Shown: one piece after another, positions 22,101-31,644 of the stretch | Layout of the letters: every line of letters starts with the position of its first letter | Numbering within the stretch: position 1 is the first letter of the stretch | Source: Blepharisma japonicum | Taxonomy: Eukaryota; Ciliophora; Heterotrichea; Heterotrichida; Blepharismidae | Length of the DNA stretch: 64,000 nt | Direction of reading: 5' to 3' | NCBI GenBank assembly: GCA_949751835.1 | Contig: CATKHK010000053.1 | Location: 248,001-312,000 of the forward strand | Position numbers and translations under genes: made by a program | Notes under the pieces: generated by a model | Database searches by the model: none | The model's input: only the letters and a program-made list of their open reading frames with translations | What the model was told of the DNA's origin: nothing

Positions 22101-22298
22101 ATAAAAAATAAGCCTTTTTCATCATGAAAAAATATACAGAGTAAAAGTCATCCTTGGACAAAGAGTTTCAATAATAAAATTCTTGGCTCTCCAATGTTTG
22201 ACTCTTTTTACCCACAAACAGATGTATTAAAAAAGTGTGTGGAATCGATTGATTTGTCTGCAAAACGATGCCAGATACCTGACTATGTTAATATTTAA
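19125..22298 (+). CDS. ATXR3/SDG2-like histone H3K4 methyltransferase (PHD-like + SET)
   Basis: 1057 residues in one frame with many UGA-encoded Trp codons. The N-terminus has two Cys/His clusters of PHD type (about residues 5-65; and TSCSKCKTSRSSAVINCPNC onward) and an AT-hook-like KKRGRKP. The SET domain (about 530-675) has GTGALCLREKGIEKGSLIQEYLGE, FYNIYLERHKEDPRGYD, ASRLSHSCNPNC (AdoMet/NH motif) and LTFDYNSVTE (catalytic Tyr), with a post-SET CLCCNMKC. The FYNIYLER insert and the long C-terminal region (QNLVISVSKIKYIL, DMLHLIAYTQRFFKINEY, GSPMFDSF) match plant ATXR3/SDG2, the main H3K4 trimethylase of Arabidopsis, and not SET1, SETD2 or trithorax. Substrate is inferred from the family. 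Ends TAA 22296-22298. Confidence 0.88.
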
Positions 22299-23518
22299 GC
22301 ACTTTTCTATATTAAATTAATTTCAAAGGTCTATAAACTAATATTTCAAAGAAAATTACCCTTAAATCAGCTGTTTTATGATAATCTTATATAATAAATT
22401 TTAAGGGTGATGATTAGATTTTTTTGCTTCAGATATTAATAGCTTTAGTTAATCCTGCTCTAATATAAGTGCATGATCTTCAATAAACTTCTAAATAAAT
22501 ATTCATAGGCAAACTAATTCTTTTTTTTTTAAGATTTAAATATGTTTGCCTAATAAGCCCACAAAGTACGTGATTAAAATTATCTCTTTCCTCAGTATTA
22601 TAGTCTAATTTTAATTCAGCAGCTTGCCATTATGAACTTCTATGCTCCTTAAGAGTTAATATGTCAGCATTGTTTAATAATTTAAATACGATTTTATGCG
22701 TCATTATATTTCCAGAAAATAGCTGTTGGAATGCCATTGAAAATTTAATGGAATTTCTGAATTTTTTAAAATATGAGCTCATACGGACCGGGCTTGAAAT
22801 TTAGCATAAGTAAATTCAATTAGATAGGGATCAGCGGCTGCTAAAATAATTGAAAACATATTTTTTTGATTTCCTTAAAGAGATTAAGACAAAATTTCAA
22901 TTTTATTGCAGTTTATGAGATGAATTAATTTATAAAGCAACAAATTTTTTCTTGCTCCAAATTAACAATAAAGTTTCTATTGTAGCAGAAACCATACAAC
23001 ATTTCTTTTCAAATAGGCTTCTATCATATATTTAAGAGTCATATTTTCTGCATAATCTTAAATTAAATTTTGAAAAAGTTAACTTCTTACCTTATTCTAG
23101 CCAAAATTCAAGATAATTGCCAAAATACTCAGAATCAATGCATTATTATAATAAGAGAGTCTTGCGTATAAATGAAGTCCAAGTTTCTCAATCAGAATAG
23201 ATGCATACTGCTCTATCAATTATTATATTATAAGTATTTATTATTTGTATTTTTCCAGATTAGGAGGGGATTTTAGTAATTAGCAACTTTTTATCTTCTC
23301 TATTTTCAAGTGAAAATGTTAAAAATACGAAATTTTGCAAAATGAGAAAACAAGATCAAGAAATCAGCTTATAACATATAAAATTTCTGAATAATAAATA
23401 TCAAAATTTAAAAAATTCATTTACTATGATTTATATCAATTGAATATTAAAAAATAATAAGCTAAGCTTATTTTGATAGACATGATTAAAGAGCTTTAGA
23501 ATATTAAATTGAATTAAT
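22299..23518. other. Longest gene-poor stretch of the window
   Basis: 1.2 kb with no intact gene I can support. It holds the possible decayed gene described separately; the remainder (about 23240-23518) is AT-rich and presumably includes the promoter of the next gene. Confidence 0.6.
22414..23240 (-). pseudogene. Possible decayed protein-coding gene, family unknown
   Basis: On the minus strand three protein-like stretches occur in different frames: around 23120-23240 (IEQYASILIEKLGLHLYARL), 22770-22859 starting with an ATG (AAADPYLIEFTYAKF), and 22414-22765 (FQQLFSGNIMTHKIVFKLLNN, then LKLDYNTEERDNFNHVLC, and INIWSKKI before a TAA). They are separated by stops and frame changes that the usual 15/16-nt intron pattern does not explain. 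This fits a host gene that has decayed or been fragmented during macronuclear development, or chance in AT-rich DNA. I cannot name the family. Confidence 0.3.
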
Positions 23519-24358
23519 ATGCAAAAAGATGGGAAACCTGAATTAGGTGATGACTCTAAAAGGATTCTTCAAGACATTCTGTCAACTTTGACAATTTCTC
23601 GAGAAAAAATCAAAGAAGCTATGGTTTTTTCAATAAATCATTCCGAACAGTCATACCAGATATCAACTCTAATTGTTGCTGCTCTAGAAGCCTCAAAAGA
23701 AAATCCATCTAATTATGTAGCAATTTTATATTTAATTTCAGATATTCTGCACAATTGTAATGCAGTTGATATTCAATATGCTTGAATGTATAGATCCAAT
23801 TTTGAAATTTTATTGCCAAAAACCTTTGAAATACTTAAAAATCTTATAAAAACACAAAAAGCATGAGGAAGATATATAATAAGTGAATGCTTAAGAGTCC
23901 TTAAAGTCTGAAACACAAAAAATATTTACGATTCTAAATATTTATTAGGCCTCGAAAGTATTTTATTGTATGAGCCAAGGCCTTGCACGAACCAATTTTT
24001 TAATGTCTATAGAGAAATTCTTAATTTATGTGACATGCATTTTTTGCAAATAAAATGCAAAACAAGTGGGATTAACTCTATTGGAGAGAAAAGCGATTTA
24101 ATTGCAAGAATAATTTGCCTTCAGGACTATAAATTGATGAATTTAGGTCTAGAAAGCATTGAAATTGCTACAGTTGAAATGGATGTAAATGATAATAAAG
24201 GACTTTCTTGTGAAAAAATGATAGACCAACTAGAAACTTATTTTTCTTCAGATTTCTCCTCAAATGAGAATTTTGAAGGGAAAACTTTAACAGACCAAGA
24301 TTTAGAAATTATCAACAAAATTCTTCACAAATATCCACATGTTTACGTTTTAAACTAA
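23519..24358 (+). CDS. CID-domain (plus SAP-like) U2 snRNP-associated protein, SR140/U2SURP type
   Basis: 279 residues with UGA Trp codons at 23783, 23864 and 23909. Residues ~10-160 form a CTD-interacting/RPR domain: REKIKEAMVFSINHSEQSYQI, AILYLISDILHNCNA, YRSNFEILLPKTFE, LRVLKVWNTKNIY, matching the CID of U2SURP (SR140). Residues ~170-205 (CDMHFLQIKCKTSGINSIGEKSDLIARI) resemble a SAP helix-turn-helix. U2SURP proteins link the U2 snRNP and the RNA polymerase II tail; the RRM and SURP domains of the animal protein are absent. Its TAA abuts the stop codon of the convergent gene with no spacer. Confidence 0.75.
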
Positions 24359-25438
24359 TTATTTTACATATCCTCGATAAATCTTCAACAATTTTTCTTC
24401 TATACATAAGGTGGAATCTAATAAATCGGATTGAAGTTTTTCTGTTTCTTTTTCTAATATAGATTTTGCTTCTTCGATGTACTGTTTTCTTCTCATTCTT
24501 CTTTCTCTAACTGCTTCTGACAAGATCTAATTATTTTATACCTTTTTTTGCTCGAATTCCACAACTTTTTTCTCTATTTTTTCACTTTCAATTTTCTCTT
24601 TCAATAAGCTTATTCTATCTTTATAAAAATTTCTAATATTTTCTAAAATCAGCCCTTTTTCTTGTTTGTGTATACTTTTAGCTTCAATTTTTTTCTTTTT
24701 TCTCTCAATTTTCAGATTTCTTTTAATATTTCTAACAGCTCGCTGTGTCTGTTCCTCAATTTTCTCTTGAAGCCTCATTTTTGTGACTTCATTTGATTTA
24801 CAAACTCTTTCAATTTCCTCCTGCTGCTTTTTTGCTAAAATTTCTTCTCTTTTTTTATCTAATTTATTATTTCATTTTTGCAGTTTTTCTTTTTTACTTA
24901 TTTCATAAGGTGTTAGCGGTCTTCTTCCTAATTCCTGTATAAGGGTTTCTTGAAATTCTTTGGTTTTGGTTTGAAAATAAATTTGTATATCTCTTTTATC
25001 ATTTTTTGAAAAATCCACACTTGAGCTATTAGAAAAAGGCATTTTTGAAGTGACAAGAGAATATATTGATTTTATGGCATCATGAGAAGTTCTATGAGTC
25101 AGCAACGCTACATCTTCATTGACACTTACGCTTTGCATTGATGGAGATTTACTTATATCATGGTTGCTTGTGGCTTTAAAACTGCTTTTAGGTGTAATCA
25201 TTTTTTTCTTGATTTTCTTTATCTTTTTATGAACATTTGCAGCATGCGCTGGAACTGTGTCAGATTCTTGGCTTTCTTCTTGGATGCTTTCATCAAATTC
25301 TTTATTACTTAAATACTCTGCGATTTTTGCCACACACGAATCTCCTTCAGGCGATATGTCATTTTCGATGTGCGCGATATCAAAATCGTTGCGATCAAGA
25401 CCCAAAATGATATCTAAGTCTTTGTGCTTTTTATTCAT
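24359..25438 (-). CDS. Charged coiled-coil protein, unknown
   Basis: 354 residues after removal of the intron at 24527-24541 (GTATAAAATAATTAG); without it the frame ends 56 codons early. The N-terminal half is acidic to mixed and probably disordered (DLDIILGLDRNDFDIAHIEND; KKIKKIKKKMITPK). The C-terminal half is a long single helix or coiled coil rich in K, E, R (KREEILAKKQQEEIERV...). One UGA Trp. I recognise no family. Divergent from the next gene with 17 bp between start codons. Confidence 0.72.
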
Positions 25439-25455
25439 ATATTTATTATAATTTA

Positions 25456-26082
25456 ATGCAGAGAAGAAAATATTCAGAAAACATAAAAAATTTCAACCAA
25501 ATTTTGGAGGAAAAGAGAAACTTATCTGCGTTGCAAAGAAAAATCGAAGGGCTGAGAAGCAAAAGAAGAAAAATGAAACTTTTGGTTAAAATTTCCGATG
25601 TGAAAATTGACAGCCCACCTTTATTGACAAACGAAATTGATTATACCCCTACTACTTTGGAGAGAAAAATGATCAAGCCAAATTTCGCAAGTTTTTTCAG
25701 TTTGGTGATGTTTGGGAAAGAAAAAAAGATGAGAATCATCAAGCATAGGAAATCTGAGACACCTACTGTTAAAACTGCTAAAAATGAGAGTTTCGGAGAA
25801 AACCCTATATTTAATAGAAACAAAAATACTCCTAAAAGAGAATTTCATAGTCCGTTAAGAGCAAGGACGCCGGGAGATGTATATAAACCTTTGCTTAATA
25901 GTAGAGCAAGATCAGTTAGAGAAGTAAAAAGGAAAAAGAATTTTCAAAGAGATCTCTCTATTTCGCAGTCACCAATACCAGAAAAATCCAATTCCATATT
26001 TGAAGATGGGCAATTGATATATTTGCTCGGAAATAGGAGCACGAAAGAATGTAAATTATTTAATAATCCATTTATATATTAG
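25456..26082 (+). CDS. Basic unknown protein
   Basis: 208 residues, no intron or UGA needed. The N-terminal ~45 residues are helical and basic (ENIKNFNQILEEKRNLSALQRK). The rest is Lys/Arg/Ser/Pro-rich with repeated RSxRE-like elements (SPLRARTPGDVYKPLLNSRA), typical of disordered cytoskeletal or nuclear proteins of ciliates. No domain recognised. Confidence 0.6.
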   Translation: MQRRKYSENIKNFNQILEEKRNLSALQRKIEGLRSKRRKMKLLVKISDVKIDSPPLLTNEIDYTPTTLERKMIKPNFASFFSLVMFGKEKKMRIIKHRKSETPTVKTAKNESFGENPIFNRNKNTPKREFHSPLRARTPGDVYKPLLNSRARSVREVKRKKNFQRDLSISQSPIPEKSNSIFEDGQLIYLLGNRSTKECKLFNNPFIY

Positions 26083-26445
26083 ATTAAGTGATTAGTATGA
26101 CAATAATTTACGGGTAATAATTGAAATTTTGCATTTTATAATTTCTATAAAGAGAATTTATTGAATCTTATAATTATCGTTTTGAGAAAAAAATAATAAA
26201 AGCCTATTTAAATTAAAATTTTAATTTTACAATTAAAATTACAGGAGTGACATTTAATAAACCATAATAATAAATAAAATGACGGAATTAGAGTAAACCC
26301 TGTCAGACGGTCAAGTAAGCGTTTTAGGCGCTTAGCTTAACAAATCTACAGGTAAAGTCACTGCAGGGCCTGGCCCATGCTAACAATTAAAAATTCAATA
26401 AGAACTCTATGTTGAGATCACATGTAATTTCTTAATATTTTTAAC
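26083..26445. other. Spacer containing the candidate RNA
   Basis: 363 bp between the basic unknown protein and the CDGSH gene. Apart from the compositional island at about 26285-26390 it is AT-rich with nothing recognisable. Confidence 0.5.
26285..26390. ncRNA. Candidate structured non-coding RNA
   Basis: An island of balanced base composition inside very AT-rich spacer, with no open frame. It can fold. A closing stem pairs CCCTG at 26298-26302 with CAGGG at 26364-26368, extended by CAG 26304-26306 with CTG 26361-26363. Inside is a hairpin, TAAGCG 26316-26321 with CGCTTA 26329-26334 plus AAG/CTT, loop of 7. GGGCC/GGCCC at 26366-26376 could form a competing hairpin. A 3' CTAACA about 20 bases on recalls an H/ACA box, but I find no exact ANANNA hinge. 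On the minus strand a TTTT run follows. Class and strand are unresolved. Confidence 0.35.
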
Positions 26446-26736
26446 ATGGAAGAATCTAAAGAAGTCAGTGAAGAAAGTGAGAGACTACCAAGAATCGCTG
26501 CCCCAAATCCATATAGAATAGATGATTTGGAGATAGGAAAAGAGTACAGATATTGCACATGTGGATTGTCAAAGACTCAGCCATTTTGTGATGATGCTCA
26601 TATAGGAACAGAGTTTCAGCCAATAACCTTCAAAGTTGAAAGAAAACAAAAAATGTGATATTTATGCGGGTGTAAGCATAATGCTAAAAGATCAGGGCCA
26701 TATTGTGATGGATCTCACATACATTTGGAGTGGTAA
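26446..26736 (+). CDS. CISD3: CISD3-like double CDGSH iron-sulfur protein
   Basis: 96 residues with a UGA Trp at 26656-26658. Two CDGSH-type [2Fe-2S] sites: YRYCTCGLSKTQPFCDDAH (first) and YLCGCKHNAKRSGPYCDGSH (second), each with the 3Cys-1His ligand set C-x-C-...-C-x3-H. Two motifs in one small soluble protein is the layout of mitochondrial CISD3 (MiNT), which handles Fe-S and iron homeostasis in the matrix. There is no clear N-terminal targeting peptide: the start is acidic (MEESKEVSEESE), so location is uncertain. The first motif carries Asp-Ala in place of the usual Gly-Ser. Confidence 0.88.
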
Positions 26737-27013
26737 TAATTTTATAATCTTACTTTTAAGAACTTGAGCTATTTCATTAGCCAATCTAAAAATTAGATAA
26801 TTCAATAACAATAGCAAATTGTAATATGCGAATGAATCATTGCTGATTATAAAAAGAATTTAAATAATAAGGAATGCTAAAATTTTATTTTATATGGATT
26901 TGCATATATATAGTTGAAATATGTTCTAATGCATTTATTTATAATCTTTTGGTACTTGATTATTAATAACACCATTTATTAAGTATTTAATTTTATTAAG
27001 CACCCCCTATATA

Positions 27014-27592
27014 ATGAAATTTTTGAAGGCAAAGCGCCTTCCTGATAATGGAAGAGTAGAAAGAGAGTTTATCAAAGTCGATAATGAATATTACAAGTCT
27101 GGAGACACAATTTCAGTGAGACTTGAAGATAATCAGTCAGCATATTCTACTATAGAAAAGATATGATGAAACTTCGATAAATGCTGTGGGGAATTGCTTA
27201 TAAGGTGGTTTTACAGAGCAATTGACTTAGAGATTGCAAATTATATAAGTTTCAGTGAAATTGAACTTTTTGACAGTGATGAAAAACAAATAATTGAAAT
27301 GGAAATGATTGAAGAAAGGATTTTAGTATTAAAATACAATGATTTTGTAAGGACTGAAGATGTAGAAGACGTATTTTTCACAAGAGCAACTTTCAGCCCT
27401 CAATTAAATAAAATTGTGCCAAGCATAGACGAGTGGAAAAGAGTATGCAAATGCAATAAAATTTTTAACCCAGACGAGCCTTATTTCACATGTCCTGGAT
27501 GCTATTCAATTTACCATAATTCGTGTTTAGGGTATTCTCAAGATATTGATGAAGTTGAAATTTTGTGCTCGAAGTGCCGCTTGATTTTTTAG
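27014..27592 (+). CDS. BAH-PHD chromatin reader
   Basis: 192 residues, start ATG 27014, two adjacent UGA Trp codons at 27164-27169. Residues ~15-130 form a BAH domain (YYKSGDTISVRLE..., CCGELLIRWFYRAIDLE, DVEDVFFTRATFSP) and residues ~140-190 a PHD finger (CKCNKIFNPDEPYFTCPGCYSIYHNSCLG...ILCSKC). A short BAH-PHD protein is the architecture of plant EBS/SHL, which read H3K27me3 and H3K4me3. In ciliates such readers may act in silencing or DNA elimination; that is inference. Confidence 0.82.
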
Positions 27593-27665
27593 TCCATTTT
27601 TATAAAATTAATTTTTTAAATAATTTACAACTTCAGTATCCTTTGTATAGAAAAATATCAATTAA

Positions 27666-27917
27666 TTATTCAAACCATTTCAAACTTTCGGGTTTAAATT
27701 CTCCGTTATTTATCGCTAGCCTTTTTGCTAGTTTAACTTGAAAATCCTTGAGAAGAACTCTATGCTCGTTATGTACAGAGGTTTCAGGCTGAGATGCACT
27801 TATAAGTCCTTTTTCTATATTAGAAATGTCTCTCAGTACTTCTGAATCTGTGTATTTCTGGAATTTTGTTAAAAAAGTCGGATTTTCTTGGAGTCTCAAT
27901 ATATTTGGAGTGTTCAT
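27666..27917 (-). CDS. Small unknown protein
   Basis: 83 residues, ATG 27917 to TAA 27666-27668, no intron. Mostly helical composition (FLTKFQKYTDSEVLRDISNIE...; RVLLKDFQVKLAKRLAI), balanced amino-acid use and a clean stop suggest a real gene, but I recognise no family. Confidence 0.55.
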   Translation of the reverse strand: MNTPNILRLQENPTFLTKFQKYTDSEVLRDISNIEKGLISASQPETSVHNEHRVLLKDFQVKLAKRLAINNGEFKPESLKWFE

Positions 27918-28151
27918 TTTATTATTAGCTAAATAAAAATGCGAATACTTTTATCAATAAATAGCTTGCTGTAGAGTTAAAATCTTTTAAATAGCAATTA
28001 TTTATTAGCTAAATATTTACTATTAGGTGTTATCCTTTTACTCCATTATACAATAAATTATTATTTTATTTTCTTCTTTCAATTTTATATAAAGCTCATC
28101 TCATTAATTTTTTCCAAATTTTTCTTAATTTTTATTGTAGAATAGAATCAA

Positions 28152-29354
28152 TTAGAATATTTTAAATTCTTCACTATTTGTGGTAAGATTATAGTTATGA
28201 ATATTTGATGTGAATATAGGCTCTGTGCTATTATATTCATAAAAGTTAATGCTGATTATGCTCGGATCAACATATAACTCCATAAATCCATAATTCTTTG
28301 TGTTCCCATATATCAAATCTGCCATGTCTGTAACTCTGTCTGGACAAATTTTATCGATAGAGGCTCCTCCAGATCCCATAATAATATTATGAATATAGTC
28401 TCCTTTATCAAAATCAAACTCTCTTTGATCAGGAATATACTCCATGAACCCACAATTTAATCCTGAAGCATTTACACTAGGCTGAAAAGGGGTAGGCTCA
28501 CTATTCTTTTTACTAGCTAAATACTCCATTTGATGGTCATGGCCAGTCAATACTAAATCCACATTATACTTAAATAAAATTGGGTAGAGTCTCTTTTTCA
28601 GCTGATCATTATCTCCATGCTCCACACTTGCAGAAAAAATTGGCATGTGCATCACAACTGTAATCCAAGCTACTGTTATATCTTTATTCAGATCGGTCAA
28701 AACTTGTTCAAGCCAGACATATTGTTTATTTATCTTACTCTCTGTAGCATGAACTTTCATAGACTCACACTCCCCTTGCAAATAAGGGTAAAGGTCAGGG
28801 ACTTCGCATGCAATTTCACAAGAATTCAAATAAACTAGTCCTAATTTCATATTATTTCCTATGCTAATCGTTGTATTTCAATAAGGTGAAGGCATATTTC
28901 AGTTTGGATATAGTTTTGTCATATCAACCTCATCAGAAATGTCTGACATACAGTCATGATTCCCTAATACAACGTACCAAGGCTTCATTGCTATAGAGCC
29001 TTTATCAAAAATTTCATGCATAAGCTTGAAATTTCTTTTATCAAAACTACCCTCTGGCTGATTATAAATGTTGTCACCTACAGAAATTACCATAGAAATC
29101 GGACGAATATCTGCAAGATTTCTCATTCCTTCTGCGACTCATTCTACATGCCATTCTCCATTAGGAAGTCTATAAGATTTCTCAACTTCACCATAGTCAC
29201 CTATTACATGGGCTCTTAAATAATTGCCTTGGACCAGCTGATACTTTGAGATTTTTTCTTTGCTACCACTTGAAGCTGCTTGGGCAATAAGAATTATTGC
29301 AAAAACAGTTATCAAAATCCATGTAATAATGACAATAATGTTCCTTTCCTTCAT
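28152..29354 (-). CDS. Purple acid phosphatase-like metallophosphoesterase, membrane anchored
   Basis: 400 residues. The N-terminal ~25 residues are one hydrophobic segment after MKERN (signal anchor), then a catalytic domain with all the metallophosphoesterase motifs: HVIGDYGE, SVGDNIYNQ, LGNHDCMSD, VVMHMPIFSAS and LTGHDHQMEY. The pattern matches the small, tartrate-resistant (ACP5) type of purple acid phosphatase, a secreted or lysosomal enzyme. UGA is read as Trp three times. Tandem, equal-length paralogue of the next gene. Likely endolysosomal or cell-surface phosphatase. Confidence 0.88.
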
Positions 29355-29589
29355 ATTTTTAGTTTAATTTTATCAACAAATGCCAAATTAATTAAAAAGA
29401 TTACGAATTCATTAATTTTCATAATATAAGTGGATTAGCTTAATAAAGAGGAGAAATATGAGGGAAATAAAGTATGGAAAAATTGATTATCAGAGTCCCG
29501 ATATTTATTGCGCATTAAGTTAATAGAAAAATCTAAATAATTTCTTATAATGGATAGAGTTTAAATGAAAGTAGATCTCAAGAATTCTA

Positions 29590-30792
29590 TTAATTAGATT
29601 TCTGAAGATTTAAGGTGCCTGTTGAATTGTAGTTATTGATATTTGCTGTAAAAATAGGCTGTGAGCTGTTATATTCATAAAAATTGATACTGAGTAAATC
29701 TGGATCTGCATATAGCTCAGCAAACCCATAATTAGTATCCGCATACATCAACTCTGCCATATCTGTAACTCTCTTTGGGCAAATTGGGTCAATTTCTCCT
29801 CCTCCAGCTCCCATCACCACTTGATGTAAATATTCTCCTTTCTCGAATTCCACTTCTCTCTGATAAGGCACATACTCCAAATATCCGCAATCTAGCCCAG
29901 CAGTATCATTAACTTTTGGCTCAAAAGGTGTAGGATCAGCGGATTTTTTGCTTGCCATATATTGCATAAGGTGATCATGGCCTGTTAAAACTAAGTCTAC
30001 GTTATATTTAAACAGCAAAGGGTATAGCCTTGTTTTTAATTGCTCATTATCACCATGAGCCTTGCTGGCAGAAAACATCGGCATATGCATGACAACAATA
30101 ATTCAAGAAATTGAAGGATCTTTGTATAATAAAGAAAGAGTACTTTCAAGTCAGGAGTATTGCTTGTTTATTTTTTTGTTTGAATACTTTTCTTTATTGT
30201 CTTCACACTCTGGAAGGATGTTTGGGAAAGTTTTGGTCAATTCACAGCCAATTTCGCAAGTGTTTAAATAAATGAAGCTGACCTTTTTAGAATTTCCAAT
30301 ATTGATTGTAGAATTTCAATAGGGCTTAGGCATGTTTCAATTGGGATAGAGCTTGGTCATATCGATTTCAGTAGAAAAATCTGACCTGCAATCATGATTT
30401 CCGAGCACAAGATATCATGGCTTCATCCCGATAGAGCCTTCATTAAAAATTTTATGCATAAGTTTAAAATTTCTTTCGTCAAAGGTTCCTTTAGGCTTAT
30501 TATAGATATTATCTCCAACTGAAATTACCATTGAGATGGGTTGAGTATCAGCAATCTCTCTCATTTTTTCGGCCACATACTCTACATACCACATCCCATT
30601 TTTCAGCTCATGGCTCTTACGTAATTCTCCATAATCTCCAATAACATGAGCTCTTAAAAATTCTCCTTCAACTAAGGAGAACTTTCCAATTTTTTCTTTA
30701 TCTCCTTTAGAAATTACTTGCATAATCAATATTGCAATACAAACACATATTAAAATAAAGGAAACAATCCCTGCAATATACGTCTCTTTCAT
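29590..30792 (-). CDS. Purple acid phosphatase-like metallophosphoesterase, tandem copy
   Basis: 400 residues, the same length and layout as the gene at 28152-29354: N-terminal membrane segment, HVIGDYGE, SVGDNIYNK, LGNHDCRSD, VVMHMPMFSAS, LTGHDHLMQY, all ligands present. I chose ATG 30792 (MKETYIAG) over a start 11 codons upstream because it aligns with the paralogue's MKERNIIV and because the upstream one overlaps the divergent gene, whose start is at 30802. The region 30090-30415 is open only with UGA = Trp. Confidence 0.88.
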
Positions 30793-30801
30793 ATTTCTAA
30801 A

Positions 30802-31638
30802 ATGGCTGATCTTGCTTTTATCCAAAAAGAAATCGAACTGAGGCAGAATTTGGCAGGGGAAAATTTTATTTCTCCTCCCTATAACGGAGCAAAAGTGTTT
30901 GTAATGGGAGAATTACTATCTGCCAAAGATTTTGAAGATGATAATTTATATATTTTTATGGATTCAAGATTACCACCGAATTGGCAATATAATTTAGAAG
31001 ACTATTATGACCCTAGAGCTACAGAAACAGATGTAAGTGATTTAATTAACCGTGGAAAGTCAATAACACACTGTTCAAGAGCTGTGCCAAGCGGGAAAAA
31101 TCGAAAACCTATATCGCATTTTTGTTTCCCGGTCGCTTGAAATTTAATAGCAACCGACGACGCTCTATTTCGAGCTTGGCCTCAAGTCTGCGTTCAAGTT
31201 AACTCAGTTGACGACTATGGCCGCCACCACATCTTAGGTTACGGCTTCTTTGAAATCCCTAACACCCCTGGCTTTCACAAAATCTCCCTTCAAACATGAA
31301 GGCCAATTGAATCTTTGCGCTCGGAAATTTATTCCTTTTATTTAGGAGGGAGCGTCCGTATAGAAAATCCATGGGAATTAAGCAACACTTTTAGCTTTGA
31401 TGAAGAAGGAGAAAAGTCTGTTGTAAATCGGTATGGGCTGAGCACTCAAAGTGGAGGGTCTGTTCAGTTTCAACTGTCAGTAGCTATTCAGGCACAAAGT
31501 GAGCTCGAAAAACAAAGAGAGGCTGCAAAAATTTTGATACATAAGCAACAATCAGAGCTCGTGTGGAGAAGAAATGAGAAAAAAGCTAAAGTGGTGGTAG
31601 ATAGGACAACGGCACAATATAAAATTGGAGATTATTAA
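30802..31638 (+). CDS. MKS1-like B9-domain protein of the ciliary transition zone
   Basis: 278 residues with UGA Trp codons at 31138 and 31297. The B9 (C2-like) domain spans about residues 35-190: KVFVMGELLSA, FCFPVAWNLIATDDALFRAWPQV, DDYGRHHILGYGFFEIP. It is followed by FYLGGSVRIENPWEL and RYGLSTQSGGSVQFQL, which match the C-terminal part of MKS1 and not B9D1 or B9D2. MKS1 belongs to the MKS complex that gates the transition zone. Human MKS1 is about twice as long; this protein corresponds to its C-terminal half and starts with a good ATG, so it seems naturally short. It is 6 bp ahead of the CXorf65-like gene. Confidence 0.8.
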
Positions 31639-31644
31639 ATTAAA

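Noticed and set aside
19125-22298. Reading the many TGA-broken frames as a pseudogene or as selenoprotein-type recoding
   Set aside because: TGA falls at conserved Trp positions in many unrelated genes, which is genome-wide code reassignment, not decay or selenocysteine.
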